In this document: in pieces, positions 5,260-7,516 of the stretch | How positions within the stretch are numbered: the first letter of the stretch is position 1 | Layout: the number at the start of each line of letters is the position of its first letter | Source: Thermoplasmata archaeon | Lineage (GTDB): Archaea; Thermoplasmatota; Thermoplasmata; RBG-16-68-12 | Assembly (NCBI GenBank): GCA_013329855.1 | Contig: DUJI01000281.1 | Coordinates: 1 to 7,516, forward strand | Reading direction: 5' to 3' | Length of the DNA stretch: 7,516 nt | Translations under genes and position numbers: made by a program | The notes under the pieces: generated by a model | The model's database searches: none | Seen by the model: the letters and a program-made list of their open reading frames with translations, nothing else | What the model was told of the DNA's origin: nothing

Positions 5260-7516
5260 TCACAGCTGTTCGTCCGGTCCGAGCTCCTCTTCGGCGGCCT
5301 TGCCGGGTTCCTTGGGCTCCTCAGCCTCGGCCGACACGGTCGGCGGCTTGCGCCGCCGGCTCATCATCATGCCTAGGACGACACCGAGGACGATGCCGAC
5401 CACGAGCAGCCCGCCGGCGAGACCGTACGCGACCAGCGGGTCCACGCCCGTCAAGGGCGGGGCCACGATGGACACGCTCGCTGGGCTGCTGGATCCGACC
5501 ACGACGCCGTACGTGCCCACGTCGGCGAACGCGTAGCTGAAGGTCACCGGCGCGGTGCCGCTCGACGCCAGGGTCACCTGCTTGCTCATCACAGGCTGAC
5601 CGTTCACGTAGAGCCACACCGTGATGGTGCCCGATACCGGCAACGTGTTCGTCACGGTAGCCGTGATCGTCGAGTTAGATCCGGCCGTGGCCGCCGTGAC
5701 CGTCGGAGTCGAGTAGGTCGCCACGGGCAAGCTGGCGAGGTAGCTGTACCAGGCCCTCGCGGACCCGCCGTAGTCCGTCGACGCGACCGCCAAGGTCTCC
5801 ACCGCGCCGAGCTGCGTCGCGGTGACGTTGAACGTCGCCGTGCCCGACGAGTCAGTGAATACCGTAGTGTTGCCGCTCCAGACGCTCGCGCCCGCGATCG
5901 GCTGTCCCGTCAAGATGCTCCAGACCTTCACGGTCGCCGTCGTGGTCTGTCCCAGGGACAGCAACGCGCTGCTCGTCTGGATGGTCATGAACGCCGTCGA
6001 CGTCGGGAAGTAGACGTACGGGAAGTCGACGGTGATCGACACCTTGTTCAGCAGAGCCGTGAACGTGGGCGTGAGCCAGAAGTCGCCGAACTCGTTGCCG
6101 GCCGACGCGTCCATGCAGGGCGCCGTGCAACCCGTGTAGAGCTGCTCACGCCCGCCTCCCGCGTAGACCGGGTCAGCGTCGACCCACGTGAACTCCAGAC
6201 TCTGAGACAGGCTGAACACGACGGTGCTGTACGTCCGGTTCAGGTAGCCGTGGGAGTTCGTCGTGAGGGCACACTGGCCGAAGCAATACAACGAGCCGCC
6301 GGTCCCAAGGACGCTCCGGGTCGCGCTGCCGACGCCCTGAGCCAAGACGACCTGCACGGGGCCCGGATCCACACCGTTCAGGGCATAGAACTTGGCCACC
6401 AGGGTCACGGCCGGCTGCCGGGAACTCCAGAAGTACGCGGGTGTGGTGCTCGGGTTGTTCGTCGGAACGGGTCCACCGGGCGTGATCGAAGTCTTCGGCA
6501 CGAATGTCTTGATCCAGCCCAGTCCGAACATCGGAGCGCGCTGGCTCACGACGCCCGAGTCGATGCGCGTGGCATGGGCGTAGGCGAAGGCGAAGTTGCA
6601 GCCACCGCCCGTCCAGAGGTCGGAGATTGCCTGGGCAACGTCACCCGTGGTCCACCACCCCGCCTCGCTGACGAAGGCACGCACCTGGATGGCGGAGTCG
6701 AGGCGGATCGGGAGACCGTAGAACGCCGTGGTGTACTGGCCCAGCGCATCGGTCACGCTCGTCGCGTTGAAGAAGTACCGCCCGTCGAAGCCCGTAGCGG
6801 GCCACGTGGACGGATCGCACGCGTCGAGGGTGGTTCCGGTGTAGAAGTTGTCGGCGTCGTTCTCGATCTCGTAGTCGTTGAACCAGTTCTCCACGCCGTA
6901 CGCAGCGCCCTGGCCGGTCGAGTTCTGGAACACTCCGCCCAAGCTGCCGCCGCCGCCCGTGTTCATGTCCAGGTTGGCACCACGTCCGGTGGTCGGGCTG
7001 TACTCTGGTGTCGCGTAGTCGTAGACGTACGGGAACTGCGCAGGCACACCAAGCGGGCCGTAGTCAATCTGGAAGAACACGGGGACATTTTGCGCCAGCG
7101 TACCCGTCTGGTTCCAGACCGTCACCGTGGCGTTATTCTCCGCCATGCCCGAGTAGTAGTGCATCGCGCGGTCCGTGAAGCTCATCCGGGCCGAGTAACC
7201 CGGAGTCGTCCCGTCCGTCACGAGCAGCTGGATCTCGTCCGAGGTGGTGTTCGCTGCGTTGTGCACCTGGAAGCGGATGAACACGTTGGTGTTGTTCCCA
7301 GCCGTCACGGCGTCTGCCGCCTCCGTCACGGTGAAGGTGGCCAAGCCGTTCGCATCCGTGGTCGCCGACGGGGTCACGGTCACGTTGTACAGCGGCCCCT
7401 CTGCTTCCGTCGCGATCGCGTCCACCTGGAATCCTGCTCCCACGAGCGACCCATCGAACCGGTGCACCTGGACGGTGATCGTGGTCGTGTCCGTCGTGCC
7501 AGGGACCAGATTCGAG
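5260..7516 (-). CDS. Cell-surface protein with Ig-like and CARDB-like domains and C-terminal membrane anchor, 5'-partial; possible substrate-binding component
   Basis: The frame stays open to the window's right edge (751 codons visible), so the true start is outside; a GTG at 7465-7467 is internal. Residues below count from the first full codon (7513-7515). Residues ~1-100 look like an invasin-type Ig-like module (a TDANGLATFTVT strand near 53). A poorly recognised central region (~110-500) has two CX3C pairs (C411/C415, C463/C467) plus C233 and C306. A second Ig-like module (~516-596, TDSSGTATFNVT) is followed by a CARDB-like domain (~601-684). A single helix (~694-718) then precedes SRRRK and an acidic tail ending GPDEQL. 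At least 11 N-x-S/T sequons and the Ser/Thr/Gly bias fit an exported glycoprotein. Its position ahead of dppB is where a DppA-type binding protein is expected, but no binding-protein fold is visible here. It could be the tail of one, or an independent surface protein. Confidence 0.8.
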   Translation of the reverse strand, partial: SNLVPGTTDTTTITVQVHRFDGSLVGAGFQVDAIATEAEGPLYNVTVTPSATTDANGLATFTVTEAADAVTAGNNTNVFIRFQVHNAANTTSDEIQLLVTDGTTPGYSARMSFTDRAMHYYSGMAENNATVTVWNQTGTLAQNVPVFFQIDYGPLGVPAQFPYVYDYATPEYSPTTGRGANLDMNTGGGGSLGGVFQNSTGQGAAYGVENWFNDYEIENDADNFYTGTTLDACDPSTWPATGFDGRYFFNATSVTDALGQYTTAFYGLPIRLDSAIQVRAFVSEAGWWTTGDVAQAISDLWTGGGCNFAFAYAHATRIDSGVVSQRAPMFGLGWIKTFVPKTSITPGGPVPTNNPSTTPAYFWSSRQPAVTLVAKFYALNGVDPGPVQVVLAQGVGSATRSVLGTGGSLYCFGQCALTTNSHGYLNRTYSTVVFSLSQSLEFTWVDADPVYAGGGREQLYTGCTAPCMDASAGNEFGDFWLTPTFTALLNKVSITVDFPYVYFPTSTAFMTIQTSSALLSLGQTTTATVKVWSILTGQPIAGASVWSGNTTVFTDSSGTATFNVTATQLGAVETLAVASTDYGGSARAWYSYLASLPVATYSTPTVTAATAGSNSTITATVTNTLPVSGTITVWLYVNGQPVMSKQVTLASSGTAPVTFSYAFADVGTYGVVVGSSSPASVSIVAPPLTGVDPLVAYGLAGGLLVVGIVLGVVLGMMMSRRRKPPTVSAEAEEPKEPGKAAEEELGPDEQL

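Overview
The window holds most of one minus-strand operon for a peptide/nickel-family (Dpp/Opp-type) ABC importer, with a large cell-surface protein gene just upstream of it. In order of transcription (right to left) the genes are: the 3' part of a surface protein gene (5260-7516, start outside the window), a 140-bp intergenic region, permease dppB (3962-5119), permease dppC (1564-3975), ATPase dppD (215-1561), and the first 72 codons of ATPase dppF (1-218, cut by the window edge inside the Walker A motif). The four transporter genes are tightly packed: dppB and dppC overlap by 14 bp, dppC and dppD are 2 bp apart, and dppD and dppF share an ATGA overlap. One translationally coupled transcript is likely.

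The likely source is a GC-rich archaeon, probably of the Thermoplasmatota; this is inference. The signs are GTG starts for dppB, dppC and dppD, a TATA-like element rather than clear -35/-10 boxes ahead of dppB, a surface protein held by a C-terminal membrane helix with a basic stop-transfer and acidic tail, and many N-x-S/T sequons in the extracytoplasmic parts. A high-GC bacterium is not excluded. Coding density is high, and no RNA gene, mobile element, CRISPR array or origin was seen.

DppB and DppC would form the membrane channel, and DppD and DppF the heterodimeric cytoplasmic motor. The surface protein sits where the substrate-binding subunit (DppA) usually lies. The visible part contains only Ig-like/CARDB-like modules and a membrane anchor, so it could be the C-terminal half of a tethered binding protein or an unrelated surface protein.

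The main oddity is that all three complete core subunits are larger than their families. DppC carries about 515 residues of extracytoplasmic, beta-rich, sequon-rich sequence between TM1 and the rest of the permease. DppB has an apparent extra two-helix membrane hairpin. DppD has an added charged helical stretch of about 115 residues between Walker A and the Q-loop. Together these suggest an elaborated version of the Dpp importer. The intergenic region holds a perfect 10-bp terminator-like hairpin after the surface protein gene and a TATA-like promoter for dppB overlapped by a short palindrome.
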